The position numbers and the translations under genes were made by a program. From Bacteroides sp. (GTDB taxonomy: Bacteria > Bacteroidota > Bacteroidia > Bacteroidales > Muribaculaceae), in the NCBI GenBank assembly GCA_014801875.1, contig JAAVDJ010000010.1, positions 70,986 through 134,545 of the forward strand: a stretch of 63,560 bases of DNA, given 5' to 3'. Under the pieces are notes generated by a model. It made no database searches. It was not told where the DNA came from and worked only from the letters and a program-made list of their open reading frames with translations. The number at the start of each line of letters is the position of its first letter. Positions within the stretch are counted from its first letter, which is position 1. Shown here piece by piece: positions 34,297-42,864 of the stretch.

Positions 34297-34962
34297 ATGA
34301 ATTCAGACCCACTCAACAATTTCATAATCTCTATCCCGAAGGATAAGCTCGCCGCTCTTCCGGCAGCTCATTATGATGGAGAAATATGTATCGTTGACAA
34401 AGAGGAACAGCTTGAGGAGGCCATCGCGGAATTAAGGAAGAGCCCGGTGATCGGATTCGATACGGAAACGCGTCCCAGCTTCAAAAAGGGACATTTGAAT
34501 AAGGTTTCTCTCGTACAGCTCTCCACCCACAGTAAATGTTTTCTTTTCAGGATAAACCTTACGGGGCTTCCGCAATCCCTCATCAATCTTCTCGAAGACG
34601 AGTCAATAATGAAAATCGGGCTTTCAACTCACGATGATTTTCACAATCTCAACAAGCTTCAACCGCTCCAGCCGGGAGGGTTCATAGAACTCCAGAACTA
34701 CGTGAAGCAATTCCGTATTGCCGATAACAGTCTGACCCGTATCTATGGTATCCTTTTCGGGAAAAGAGTGTCGAAAGGACAGAGGCTCACAAACTGGGAA
34801 GCAGAACAGCTCACGCAGGCCCAACAGCATTACGCTGCTTTGGACGCTAAGGCGTGCATAGATATCTATGATTTTCTCAGTCAGGGAAATTTCTCTCCCT
34901 CTTCCTCCCCCTACCTGACATTGCCGCCGGAGAATGAAGCAGCCGACAGCCCGAAAGAATAA
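34297..34962 (+). CDS. RNase D-like 3'-5' exonuclease
   Basis: 221 residues, a single DEDDy exonuclease domain. Exo I is VIGFDTETRPSF (Asp and Glu), exo II is IGLSTHDDFHNL (Asp), and exo III is YAALDAKACIDIY (Tyr and Asp), so all four metal-binding acids are present. The HRDC domains of E. coli RNase D are absent. It probably trims RNA 3' ends or degrades DNA or RNA from the 3' side; the substrate is unknown. A TAAATTTG box at 34215-34222 lies 75 bases before the ATG but without a clear -33 element. Confidence 0.88.
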   Translation: MNSDPLNNFIISIPKDKLAALPAAHYDGEICIVDKEEQLEEAIAELRKSPVIGFDTETRPSFKKGHLNKVSLVQLSTHSKCFLFRINLTGLPQSLINLLEDESIMKIGLSTHDDFHNLNKLQPLQPGGFIELQNYVKQFRIADNSLTRIYGILFGKRVSKGQRLTNWEAEQLTQAQQHYAALDAKACIDIYDFLSQGNFSPSSSPYLTLPPENEAADSPKE

Positions 34963-34986
34963 GGCTCCCTCGATACAACTGAAATC

Positions 34987-35030
34987 AAATCCGCCCTCAG
35001 TCTCAGTGACCAAGGGCGGATTTTAATTTT
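34987..35030 (+). terminator. Terminator of the exonuclease gene
   Basis: 10-bp stem (34987-34996 with 35014-35023), 17-base loop, then T-rich sequence. Confidence 0.82.
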
Positions 35031-35049
35031 AATAAATTAAATATTAAAA

Positions 35050-35143
35050 GAAATATTAAAAGGGTGATAACCTCATCGGTCGCACCCTTTGATAAGTTTC
35101 TACAGGTAAAAAATCTTAAGGTAAAAAAGATTGTTTTTAGGTT
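35050..35143 (-). ncRNA. Candidate small RNA (promoter plus terminator, no coding frame)
   Basis: A consensus minus-strand promoter (35149-35180) points into a gap with no gene on that strand. A predicted start near 35142 gives an RNA of roughly 90 nt ending at a hairpin (35059-35066 with 35083-35090, plus an inner ACC/GGT pair around a GATGA loop) and a T-rich stretch TTTTAATATTT. The body is A/U-rich with two TTTTTTACC repeats (TTTTTTACCTTAAG and TTTTTTACCTGTAG). No start codon gives a meaningful frame. The family is unknown to me. It may instead be a leader or antisense transcript to the downstream exonuclease terminator region. Confidence 0.5.
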
Positions 35144-35148
35144 CGGTG

Positions 35149-35180
35149 CAAAGTTATAGCAATTTTGCTTACTGACCAAA
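35149..35180 (-). promoter_or_regulatory. Promoter of the candidate small RNA
   Basis: Minus-strand TTTG (35177-35180), 20 bases, TAACTTTG (35149-35156): a full consensus match not explained by any coding gene downstream. Confidence 0.8.
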
Positions 35181-35225
35181 TAATTTAGCGCAAAATATCC
35201 AAAACATGTTGTATAACATATAAAT

Positions 35226-35963
35226 TTATGTCCATTTTGCCAGTTTTAACCCATTTTCATCCATAATTGCATAGCTGAATGTATGCAACCATTCCCCTAA
35301 AACTATCATTTCGCAACAATCTGTCACCACCTCACGACTGAATATGTGAACATGGCCAAACATAAAATAGTTAATATCCGGATGGTCTTTATGATAATTT
35401 GCCACAAACTCCCTTAATCCAGAGAGCACATTGTTATCCGGCAAACCCCTGCTCTCTCCCTCTTTCCGGCTGTGGCGGCTCCATCGGTAAGCAAACGGCA
35501 CTGTCCAGCGAGGATGGATTGATGCGAAAAGTGTCTGGCAGAACTTGTTGCGGAATATACTTCTTATAAATTTAAACCCGCTCGGTAGCGACCCGACTCC
35601 ATCCCCATGAGCCATAAAAAATTTCTGCCCATAGATTGTCTCCGTTAAAGAGCCATCGATGACCTCTACTCCAAGCTCAGAGGGGATGTAGTCAAAAATC
35701 CAGATATCGTGGTTGCCTATCAACCACACCACACGGATTCCGGCATCTGTCAACTCAGCAAGTTTTCCGAAGAACCTTACGAACCCTCTCGGCACGACAT
35801 AGCGATACTCATACCAATAGTCGAGCACATCGCCAAGAAGATATATAGCTTCCGCATCCCCCTTGATAGAGTCAAGAAAAGAGACTACCCTCTTCTCAGC
35901 CTCCCGGGAATCAGAAAAATAAGGGGCGCCAAGATGAAGATCACTTAAAAAGTATACACTCAT
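35226..35963 (-). CDS. lpxH: UDP-2,3-diacylglucosamine diphosphatase-like metallophosphoesterase
   Basis: 245 residues from the ATG at 35963; the longer frame to 35996 would overlap sufT. Calcineurin-like motifs are complete: YFLSDLHLGAP (D and H), YLLGDVLDYW (GD), IGNHD (GNHD), FMAHGDG and MFGHVHIF (GHxH). LpxH removes UMP from UDP-2,3-diacylglucosamine to give lipid X in lipid A synthesis, on the inner face of the membrane. The FDYIPSELGVEVIDG and RSIFRNKFCQTLFASIHP segments fit LpxH rather than a generic phosphatase. It follows sufT by 13 bases. Confidence 0.88.
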   Translation of the reverse strand: MSVYFLSDLHLGAPYFSDSREAEKRVVSFLDSIKGDAEAIYLLGDVLDYWYEYRYVVPRGFVRFFGKLAELTDAGIRVVWLIGNHDIWIFDYIPSELGVEVIDGSLTETIYGQKFFMAHGDGVGSLPSGFKFIRSIFRNKFCQTLFASIHPRWTVPFAYRWSRHSRKEGESRGLPDNNVLSGLREFVANYHKDHPDINYFMFGHVHIFSREVVTDCCEMIVLGEWLHTFSYAIMDENGLKLAKWT

Positions 35964-35976
35964 TCCTCCTGACAGC

Positions 35977-36381
35977 TTACAGAAAACCGAGCTCAAGCTT
36001 TGCCTCTTCGCTCATCATGTCTTGATCCCACACGGGGTCAAACACAAGCCGAAGGTCAACCTTTTCCGGACCCTCGACACTCATGAGCTTCTGCCGGACA
36101 TCCTCCATTATAAAGTCGGCAGCCGGACATCCAGGGGCGGTCAGTGTCATATCCACATGAAGGGTCTTTGTTTCTTCTTCATAGTCGATCTTATATATAA
36201 GGCCAAGGTCGTAAACATTGACAGGAATCTCAGGGTCATACACCGTGCGAAGAAGCTCAATCGCTCGGTTATAAATCCTCATCGACTCCGAAACTTCTGC
36301 CTCTGCTTTCTCGACGTTATCTTTCAAATTCTCTGCGGGAACAGACTGCTGCTCCTTATCTTTATCATTTGTCAATTCCAT
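35977..36381 (-). CDS. sufT: MIP18/DUF59-family Fe-S assembly factor (SufT-like)
   Basis: 134 residues from the ATG at 36381. After an acidic, low-complexity N-terminus of about 30 residues comes the MIP18 domain: LLRTVYDPEIPVNVYDLGLIY, then VDMTLTAPGCPAADFI with the conserved Cys, and LRLVFDPVWDQDMMSEEAK. SufT-type proteins help mature Fe-S proteins, with SufBCD. It has its own promoter and is followed by lpxH. Without the other suf genes nearby the exact pathway is inferred from the family. Confidence 0.88.
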   Translation of the reverse strand: MELTNDKDKEQQSVPAENLKDNVEKAEAEVSESMRIYNRAIELLRTVYDPEIPVNVYDLGLIYKIDYEEETKTLHVDMTLTAPGCPAADFIMEDVRQKLMSVEGPEKVDLRLVFDPVWDQDMMSEEAKLELGFL

Positions 36382-36448
36382 ATCTGTATCTTTCAGGGTG
36401 GTCAACACGTCGGACGAAACATACGGACGCCCCTACCCTAATCTCCTA

Positions 36449-36480
36449 CAAATTTAGCCATAATCCTGATGATTGCCAAA
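36449..36480 (-). promoter_or_regulatory. Promoter of sufT-lpxH
   Basis: Minus-strand TTTG (36477-36480), 20 bases, TAAATTTG (36449-36456). About 65 bases before the sufT ATG. Confidence 0.82.
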
Positions 36481-36588
36481 GAAACCGCTGTTAAAAATCA
36501 CTTTTCACCTCTTTGCTCAACACTTTATCGTTTATTATAAAACTTTTTATTAACTTTGCATCTGATTTTTGACATCATTTTAATAACA

Positions 36589-37218
36589 ATGAATATGACA
36601 ACCTACAAAAAAATCATTCTCACTCTTCTCGTCGCACTGTGTGGCATAGGAATGTCTCAGGCTCAGTTACGTTTCGGCGTCAAAGCAGGTCTTAACCTCA
36701 ACAGCATCAACTTCAAGGATGCCAAGGCCAACCTCGACCACGACAACCAGTGTGGTTACACAGTCGGTGTTATGGGTGAGTTCACTGTTCCCGTCATCGG
36801 TCTTGGGTTCGACCTCTCTGCCATGTACACCCGCATGAACAGCAATCCGGTGGTCAACAACACTGAGGCAAATCTCAGCAAGAACTTCCTTGAAATTCCT
36901 TTGAATGTGAAATATAAATTCAGCCTCCCCGTGGTTGGATCTATAGTTTCCCCCTACATCTACACCGGTCCGTCTTTTGCGTTCCAAATCGGCAAACACA
37001 CATGGGAAGACATTCAGTCAAAAACTTGCCAGACTGCCTGGAATGTAGGTATCGGCTTCGAGCTCTTCAAACATCTTCAGGTGCAGGGTTCTTACGGCTT
37101 CGGTATGAACAAGGCTTTCACCTTCACAGAGAAGCTCGGTCTTGACACAAACATCAATCCGGTTGTTGTGAAAGCCAACAACAACTACTGGACCATCACA
37201 GCGGCTTGGTTGTTCTAA
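36589..37218 (+). CDS. Outer-membrane beta-barrel protein (PorT-like family), copy 1
   Basis: 209 residues from the ATG at 36589. A signal peptide (through MSQAQ) is followed by alternating polar/hydrophobic strands typical of the small OmpA-like/PorT-like barrel: LRFGVKAGLNLNSINF at the start, GVMGEFTVPVIGLGFDLSAMY, and a final aromatic WTITAAWLF, the C-terminal Phe being the usual outer-membrane sorting signal. Function unknown; family members are structural or transport accessory. A TAACTTTG box at 36551-36558 may be its -7 element. It is followed 14 bases later by a homologous gene. Confidence 0.87.
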   Translation: MNMTTYKKIILTLLVALCGIGMSQAQLRFGVKAGLNLNSINFKDAKANLDHDNQCGYTVGVMGEFTVPVIGLGFDLSAMYTRMNSNPVVNNTEANLSKNFLEIPLNVKYKFSLPVVGSIVSPYIYTGPSFAFQIGKHTWEDIQSKTCQTAWNVGIGFELFKHLQVQGSYGFGMNKAFTFTEKLGLDTNINPVVVKANNNYWTITAAWLF

Positions 37219-37232
37219 ATTAAAATCTTGAA

Positions 37233-37844
37233 ATGTTAAGGAAATTATTCTTCCTGACTTTAGCGATATTCACTACGTGTGTGGCCTCAGCGGAATTCCG
37301 CTGGGGACCCACTGCGGGTGTCAATTTCTCAACTCTTCATTGGAAACAGGATTTGGCCAAAACCTCGATGCTCACCGGCGGTCAAGCCGGTATCATGGGT
37401 GAAATCATGATTCCCGGCATCGGATTTGGCATCGACTTTGCATTGAAATATAATCTCCACGGTGCGAAAGTGAATTTCGGCGACCATGAAATCTGGTCTT
37501 CAACAGGTATCAAAAACCAGAATGTATGGTTCCATACGCTTGAAATACCTTTTAACCTGCGTTTCAAATGGACCCGCATGAACGGTTTTGAACAGTATCT
37601 GGCTCCTTTCGTCTTCGGAGGTCCAGTGTTCACGTTGACTGTCGGAACAAACGATCAGCCGGCTCTCGAACATCCTGGTGGATATGTCGCTCTGCAATGT
37701 GGCGGAGGTGTGGAGCTTTTTGAAAGATGGCAAATCTCAGGAGGGTATTCCTGGGGTGTTAGTTATCAGACCCGCACTATCAAACTCGACAATTATTCTG
37801 CCCAGACACGTGGTGGGTTCATTAATGTAGCATATCTTTTCTGA
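37233..37844 (+). CDS. Outer-membrane beta-barrel protein (PorT-like family), copy 2
   Basis: 203 residues. Signal peptide (MLRKLFFLTLAIFTTCVASA), then the barrel starting FRWGPTAGVNFSTLHW and repeating the family text QAGIMGEIMIPGIGFGIDFALKY, ending INVAYLF with the C-terminal Phe. It shares the GEx(M/F)xxPxIGxGxD pattern with copy 1 but is otherwise diverged, so this is an old tandem duplication. The spacing of 14 bases supports one transcript. It may also lead into priA, 22 bases downstream. Confidence 0.87.
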   Translation: MLRKLFFLTLAIFTTCVASAEFRWGPTAGVNFSTLHWKQDLAKTSMLTGGQAGIMGEIMIPGIGFGIDFALKYNLHGAKVNFGDHEIWSSTGIKNQNVWFHTLEIPFNLRFKWTRMNGFEQYLAPFVFGGPVFTLTVGTNDQPALEHPGGYVALQCGGGVELFERWQISGGYSWGVSYQTRTIKLDNYSAQTRGGFINVAYLF

Positions 37845-37866
37845 TTGATAATTAATTCTTAGAATC

Positions 37867-40338
37867 TTGTTTGCCGAAGTTCTTCTTCCTCTTCCTCTTT
37901 ACTCCACCTTCACCTATAGCATTCCCGTTGAAATGGAAGATGCCGTTCAGGCGGGGTCGAGGGTTCTCGTGCAATTCGGCAAGAAGAAATATTACACCGG
38001 GATTGTGGAATACGTTCATTCCACTCCTCCCAAAGGGTATGAGGTTAAGCCTTTGATGGCTCTTCTCGACCCGCGTCCCATAGTCAGGTATCCACAGCTA
38101 AAACTTTGGCATTGGATAGCTGACTATTATCTTTGTGCCCCGGGCGAGGTTTACAAGGCGGCAGTTCCCACGGGTCTTAAGCCTGAAAGCGAAACATTCA
38201 TTTCCTTGAATCATGACTATGAACCTGACGAGTCAAATCCTTTCAAGATGACAGAAAGGCAAGCGGTCATTCTTCAAATTCTTCAGGAAAAGAAACGTCT
38301 GCGCATTTCAGAAATTGAGACCGAGTCAGGGATTCGTAACGCAACGACTCTGCTGAATCCCATGCTTGACGCCGGCATAATCGAGATTGATGAAAAGATA
38401 GTGGAAAGATACCGCCCAAAGAAGACCACACTTGTCAAACTCACTTTTTCACGAGGAGACTCGGATAAGCTGCACGAATGCTTCCGCCTGCTCACACGCT
38501 CACGTCAACAAGAAAAGGCCCTTCTTGCCTATCTTGATCTTTCCGGCTGGATCAACAATCAGACTGATTTAAAAGATGTGGAGAAAAGCCGTCTGCTCAC
38601 TACGGCCGGAATAACCCCGGGGACCCTTCGAAGCATGGTGGACAAAGGGATTTTCGAAATCTATAAAAAGAGTATTAATCGTTTCGCTCTTGATTCGGAT
38701 GAAACGTCCGTAAGTCTCGCCCCGCTTTCGGAGGCGCAGGAGAAAGCTTACAGGGAGATTGTCTCTTCCCTCAATACGAACCCGATCCATCTCCTCCACG
38801 GGGTCACGGGAAGCGGGAAAACCGAAATATACACCCATCTCATGGCGGAAGTGCTTGAAGCCGGAAATCAAGTGCTTTTCCTTGTGCCGGAAATTTCTCT
38901 GACAACCCAGCTCTCTGACCGACTCCGTAAAGTTTTCGGGCAGCGTCTCCTTGTCTATCATTCGAAATTTTCAGATTCCGAACGCGTCGATATTTGGCGC
39001 CGTCTCTTGTCTGGGAATGAGCCTTTAGTGGTATTGGGTGCCCGGTCATCAGTTTTCCTTCCCTTTTCTCGACTCGGCCTCGTGATAGTGGATGAGGAGC
39101 ACGAAGCCTCATTCAAACAATATGACCCTGCTCCACGGTATAACGCACGCGACGTTGCCCTTATGTTAGCCAGAATGCACGGAGCAAAGTCTCTTCTTGG
39201 GTCAGCAACACCTTCGATAGAAACTTATTATAAGGCAACCACCGGGAAGTATGGTCTCACTTCCCTGACAGAACGTTTTGAAGGAGCCACTCTCCCGGAT
39301 GTGACCATACTCGATATGAAAGAGCTGAGAAAGAAAAAAGAGGTGAAAGGAATCCTTTCCTCACCTCTGCGAAAGCGTATCCTTTCCACTCTTCAAGATA
39401 AACGACAGGCGATTATGTTCCAAAACAGACGTGGATTCGCTCCTGTTGTCGTTTGTGACCAATGCGGATGGTCGCCCAAATGTCGTGATTGCGACGTGTC
39501 GTTGGTCTATCATAAGAACACCGGCCTGCTTCGCTGCCACTATTGTGGTTTCACTCAGCTACTTCCCAAACTGTGTCCGGCCTGCGGACAAAACAGCATC
39601 CGTATTTTTGGCTATGGCACTGAAAGAATAGCTGAGGAGCTGCATGAGGAATTTGAGGGTTACAGGGTTGCTCGCATGGATCTCGACACGACCCGAAACA
39701 AAGATGCTTATCAGGAGATAATCGAAGAATTCGCTCGCCACGAAACGGATATCCTTGTTGGAACCCAGATGGTTTCAAAAGGACTTGACTTTGGGGAGGT
39801 CACCACCGTCGGCGTCCTCAATGCCGACACCCTTCTCAACTTTCCCGATTTCAGAAGCAACGAACGGGCTTTCAATATGCTTGAACAGGTGGCCGGAAGA
39901 GCCGGAAGACGCCAAGAAAAAGGGGAAGTGATGATTCAGACTGTAAAACCGGACCATGAGGTGCTTCAGTTTGTGAAGCATCATGATTATGCCGGATTTT
40001 ACAAAAAGGAAATAGCCGACAGAGAAAAATTCGGCTATCCCCCTTTCACTAAAATTATAAACATATATCTCAAAAATCGCGACGGATTAGCCTGCGACCG
40101 CGGAGCGGTGGCTTTCGCCATGGCTCTGAGAAATGTATTTGGAGAAAGGGTTTTAGGCCCGGAAAAACCATTCGTTTCAAGAATAGCAACCTATTATCTC
40201 CAATCGATAATGCTCAAAATTGAGGCCGCCGCATCCATGAAAAAAGTAAAGGATCTGCTGCGCTCCGTGCTGGCAAGTGTAGCCAATAACCCCGATATAA
40301 AATCATCCACTATATACTACGATGTGGATCCGGTCTGA
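37867..40338 (+). CDS. priA: Primosomal replication restart helicase PriA
   Basis: 823 residues. Start is a TTG at 37867: no ATG lies between it and the upstream in-frame TAA (37849-37851), and the conserved N-terminus FAEVLLPLPLYSTFTYSIP begins right after. PriA restarts stalled replication forks. Motifs: helicase Walker A GVTGSGKTEIYTHL, DEEH box VIVDEEHEASFKQYDP, GSATPSIET, QMVSKGLDF and QVAGRAGR, and the inserted zinc-binding cluster with CDQCGW, CRDC, CHYC and CPAC. Length is above the 732 of E. coli mainly through N-terminal insertions. Confidence 0.96.
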   Translation: MFAEVLLPLPLYSTFTYSIPVEMEDAVQAGSRVLVQFGKKKYYTGIVEYVHSTPPKGYEVKPLMALLDPRPIVRYPQLKLWHWIADYYLCAPGEVYKAAVPTGLKPESETFISLNHDYEPDESNPFKMTERQAVILQILQEKKRLRISEIETESGIRNATTLLNPMLDAGIIEIDEKIVERYRPKKTTLVKLTFSRGDSDKLHECFRLLTRSRQQEKALLAYLDLSGWINNQTDLKDVEKSRLLTTAGITPGTLRSMVDKGIFEIYKKSINRFALDSDETSVSLAPLSEAQEKAYREIVSSLNTNPIHLLHGVTGSGKTEIYTHLMAEVLEAGNQVLFLVPEISLTTQLSDRLRKVFGQRLLVYHSKFSDSERVDIWRRLLSGNEPLVVLGARSSVFLPFSRLGLVIVDEEHEASFKQYDPAPRYNARDVALMLARMHGAKSLLGSATPSIETYYKATTGKYGLTSLTERFEGATLPDVTILDMKELRKKKEVKGILSSPLRKRILSTLQDKRQAIMFQNRRGFAPVVVCDQCGWSPKCRDCDVSLVYHKNTGLLRCHYCGFTQLLPKLCPACGQNSIRIFGYGTERIAEELHEEFEGYRVARMDLDTTRNKDAYQEIIEEFARHETDILVGTQMVSKGLDFGEVTTVGVLNADTLLNFPDFRSNERAFNMLEQVAGRAGRRQEKGEVMIQTVKPDHEVLQFVKHHDYAGFYKKEIADREKFGYPPFTKIINIYLKNRDGLACDRGAVAFAMALRNVFGERVLGPEKPFVSRIATYYLQSIMLKIEAAASMKKVKDLLRSVLASVANNPDIKSSTIYYDVDPV

Positions 40339-40401
40339 AAAACTACATTGAAAAAATTGTACACATAGCCCGGATTAACAAATTCTATTCATCTTTACTC
40401 T

Positions 40402-40432
40402 TGATATTTTAAACACTATTTGGTAATTTTGC
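40402..40432 (+). promoter_or_regulatory. Promoter of the bioA operon
   Basis: TTG (40402-40404), 20 bases, TAATTTTG (40425-40432), about 25 bases before the ATG, so the leader is very short (about 15 bases). I see no BirA-type operator. Confidence 0.75.
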
Positions 40433-40454
40433 ATCTGCAAAATCATGAATCGAA

Positions 40455-41750
40455 ATGACCGTGGAACACAACACTGCTACATTTAACGAATTTGATCGTC
40501 TTCATCTCTGGCACCCATACACTTCCACTCACAATCCCTTACCAACGTATGTGGTGGATCATGCTGAGGGAGCGGAGATCACTCTCGCCGACGGCACTCG
40601 CCTCCTCGACGGGATGTCTTCATGGTGGTGTGTAATCCATGGATACAATCATCCCGTGCTCAATAATGCCCTTCGCGAACAATCGGAGAAAATGAGCCAT
40701 GTTATGTTCGGAGGGTTCACTCATAAGCCTGCGATAGAACTCGGCGAACTTCTGCTTGAGATTCTTCCACCTTCAATGAACCATATTTTCTACGCCGATT
40801 CCGGATCCGTAGCTACAGAAGTGGCAATGAAAATGGCTGTGCAGGCTCAGAATAATCCAAAACACACAAACTTCGCTACAATCAGAAACGGATATCACGG
40901 CGATACCTGGAATGCGATGTCTGTCTGTGACCCTGTGACAGGTATGCACGGGGCTTTCGGTCCCGCCCTGCCGGTTAGATTCTTCGCCGATGCCCCCTCT
41001 TGCAGATTTCATGATGAATGGGTTGAGCATGATTTTGATTCCATGCAAAAAATCATTGATGAAAACGCAGATACCTTGGCTGCCGTCATTCTTGAACCCA
41101 TCGTTCAAGGAGCCGGTGGTATGCGCTTCTATCATCCGGAATATCTTAGAAAACTTCGTCGCGTTTGCGATGAGAAGAATATAATCCTTATTTTCGACGA
41201 GATAGCCACCGGCTTCGGCAGAACCGGACGTCTTTTCGCTTGGGAACATGCAGGAGTTGAACCGGATATTATGCTTATCGGGAAAGCGATAACCGGAGGA
41301 TACATGACTTTCGCAGCCGTGGCCACCACTGCCGCAATCGCCGACCGTATCTCTTCGGGAGATGCCGGCGTCATGATGCATGGTCCGACATTTATGGCTA
41401 ATCCTTTGGCCTGTGCAGTCGCACTTGCCTCAACGCGCCTTCTCCTCGCTTCTCCCTGGCAGCAGAGAATAAAACGAATTGAGGAAATCATGAACCGAAT
41501 CTTGCCGGAGGCCCGCACGCTTCCACACGTCAGGGATGTGAGAGTATTAGGTGGAATCGGTGTGATTGAAGTGGAGCAATATGTCGATTGCGGAGAGTTT
41601 CAACAGAGATGCATAAAAGAGGGTGTATGGATTCGTCCATTCGGTCATAATGTCTATATGATGCCCCCCTATCTTGCCGTCAGCGACGAGCAGGTCGAGA
41701 CTATCGCCCACGCTCTTGTGAAATTAGTAAAAGAATTGCCGGATGCCTGA
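40455..41750 (+). CDS. bioA: Adenosylmethionine-8-amino-7-oxononanoate aminotransferase
   Basis: 431 residues, a PLP fold-type I aminotransferase. BioA makes 7,8-diaminononanoate from 8-amino-7-oxononanoate with SAM as amino donor. Features: [26 protein letters not shown] (characteristic of BioA), [25 protein letters not shown], and the PLP lysine in [11 protein letters not shown]. An ATG 10 bases upstream is out of frame. The stop overlaps the bioF start by 8 bases, indicating coupling. Confidence 0.96.
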   Translation: MTVEHNTATFNEFDRLHLWHPYTSTHNPLPTYVVDHAEGAEITLADGTRLLDGMSSWWCVIHGYNHPVLNNALREQSEKMSHVMFGGFTHKPAIELGELLLEILPPSMNHIFYADSGSVATEVAMKMAVQAQNNPKHTNFATIRNGYHGDTWNAMSVCDPVTGMHGAFGPALPVRFFADAPSCRFHDEWVEHDFDSMQKIIDENADTLAAVILEPIVQGAGGMRFYHPEYLRKLRRVCDEKNIILIFDEIATGFGRTGRLFAWEHAGVEPDIMLIGKAITGGYMTFAAVATTAAIADRISSGDAGVMMHGPTFMANPLACAVALASTRLLLASPWQQRIKRIEEIMNRILPEARTLPHVRDVRVLGGIGVIEVEQYVDCGEFQQRCIKEGVWIRPFGHNVYMMPPYLAVSDEQVETIAHALVKLVKELPDA

Positions 41751-42864
41751 ATTGAGCGAAATATTGAAGACTCTGCTCGCTGAAAACCGGCTAAGGTCCA
41801 TTCCCGGTGAGCCGTCGGAAGGTATGATCGACCTTTCGTCAAACGATTATATGTCTCTCGGGAAGAAGAATGCTCTGTTCATGCCGGAATTTATCAAAAG
41901 ATTTCCGGACGCTCCCTTCACAAGTTCAGCCTCCCGACTGCTGTCGGCGCGGCAGAAATATCATACCCTTTTAGAAGATTATCTCTCCTCTCTTTACGGC
42001 AAAGAAACCCTCCTCTTCAATTCCGGATATCACGCTAATGTCGGCTGCATATCAGCCCTTACTCTACCCTCCACCCTTTTTGTATGCGACAAACTTGTGC
42101 ATGCTTCGATTATTGACGGGCTACGCATGGCCGGCTCGAAGTTCGTCAGGTTCCAGCATAATGATGTGTCCCGTCTGACCGCAATCATCGAAAAAGATTA
42201 TGATAATTTTGATAGGATTGTGATCGTTACTGAATCAATCTTCAGTATGGACGGGGATGAGGCTCCAATTAAAGAAATTGTCAATCTGAAGAAAAGGTTC
42301 CCACGTCTTTTTATCTATCTTGACGAAGCTCATGCTTTCGGAGTGAGAGGTGAGAAAGGTCTCGGAGTGTCTGAGGAAAAGGGAATTATAGATAGTATTG
42401 ATCTTTTGGTCGGAACATTCGGCAAAGCCGGTGCCTCCGCAGGAGCATTTATCGCCACGACTGACGAGGTGAAGCAATTCATGATAAACACTGCCCGCCC
42501 GTTTATTTTCTCCACTGCCCTCCCTCCGGCAAATGTAGCCTGGAGCTTAATGATGGTAGAAAAACTTGTCACAATGAACAAAGAAAGGGAAAAGCTGGCA
42601 GAATTGTCTCGCAAATTCTCTGAAAGAATAACACAGATAACCGGAAAGCCAACAGGCTCCTCTTCTCAAATTATCCCATTTCATACCGGCAACGCAGCTC
42701 GAGCTCTTGAAGTAGCAGACAAACTGCGTGAAAATGGTTTTATTGCTCTCCCTATCCGCCGGCCAACGGTTCCTCCAGGAGCTGAAAGGATACGTTTTTC
42801 TCTCGCGTGCGATATGAAATTCGAACAGTTTCATAATCTCTTCAAAATTCTTGAGGAACTATGA
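41743..42864 (+). CDS. bioF: 8-amino-7-oxononanoate synthase
   Basis: 373 residues, PLP-dependent alpha-oxoamine synthase. BioF joins pimeloyl-ACP (or -CoA) and alanine. Motifs: [74 protein letters not shown] and the PLP lysine in [15 protein letters not shown]. Close relatives such as KBL or SPT are excluded by the bio context. It starts within the bioA stop and ends ATGA with the next gene. Confidence 0.94.
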   Translation: MPELSEILKTLLAENRLRSIPGEPSEGMIDLSSNDYMSLGKKNALFMPEFIKRFPDAPFTSSASRLLSARQKYHTLLEDYLSSLYGKETLLFNSGYHANVGCISALTLPSTLFVCDKLVHASIIDGLRMAGSKFVRFQHNDVSRLTAIIEKDYDNFDRIVIVTESIFSMDGDEAPIKEIVNLKKRFPRLFIYLDEAHAFGVRGEKGLGVSEEKGIIDSIDLLVGTFGKAGASAGAFIATTDEVKQFMINTARPFIFSTALPPANVAWSLMMVEKLVTMNKEREKLAELSRKFSERITQITGKPTGSSSQIIPFHTGNAARALEVADKLRENGFIALPIRRPTVPPGAERIRFSLACDMKFEQFHNLFKILEEL

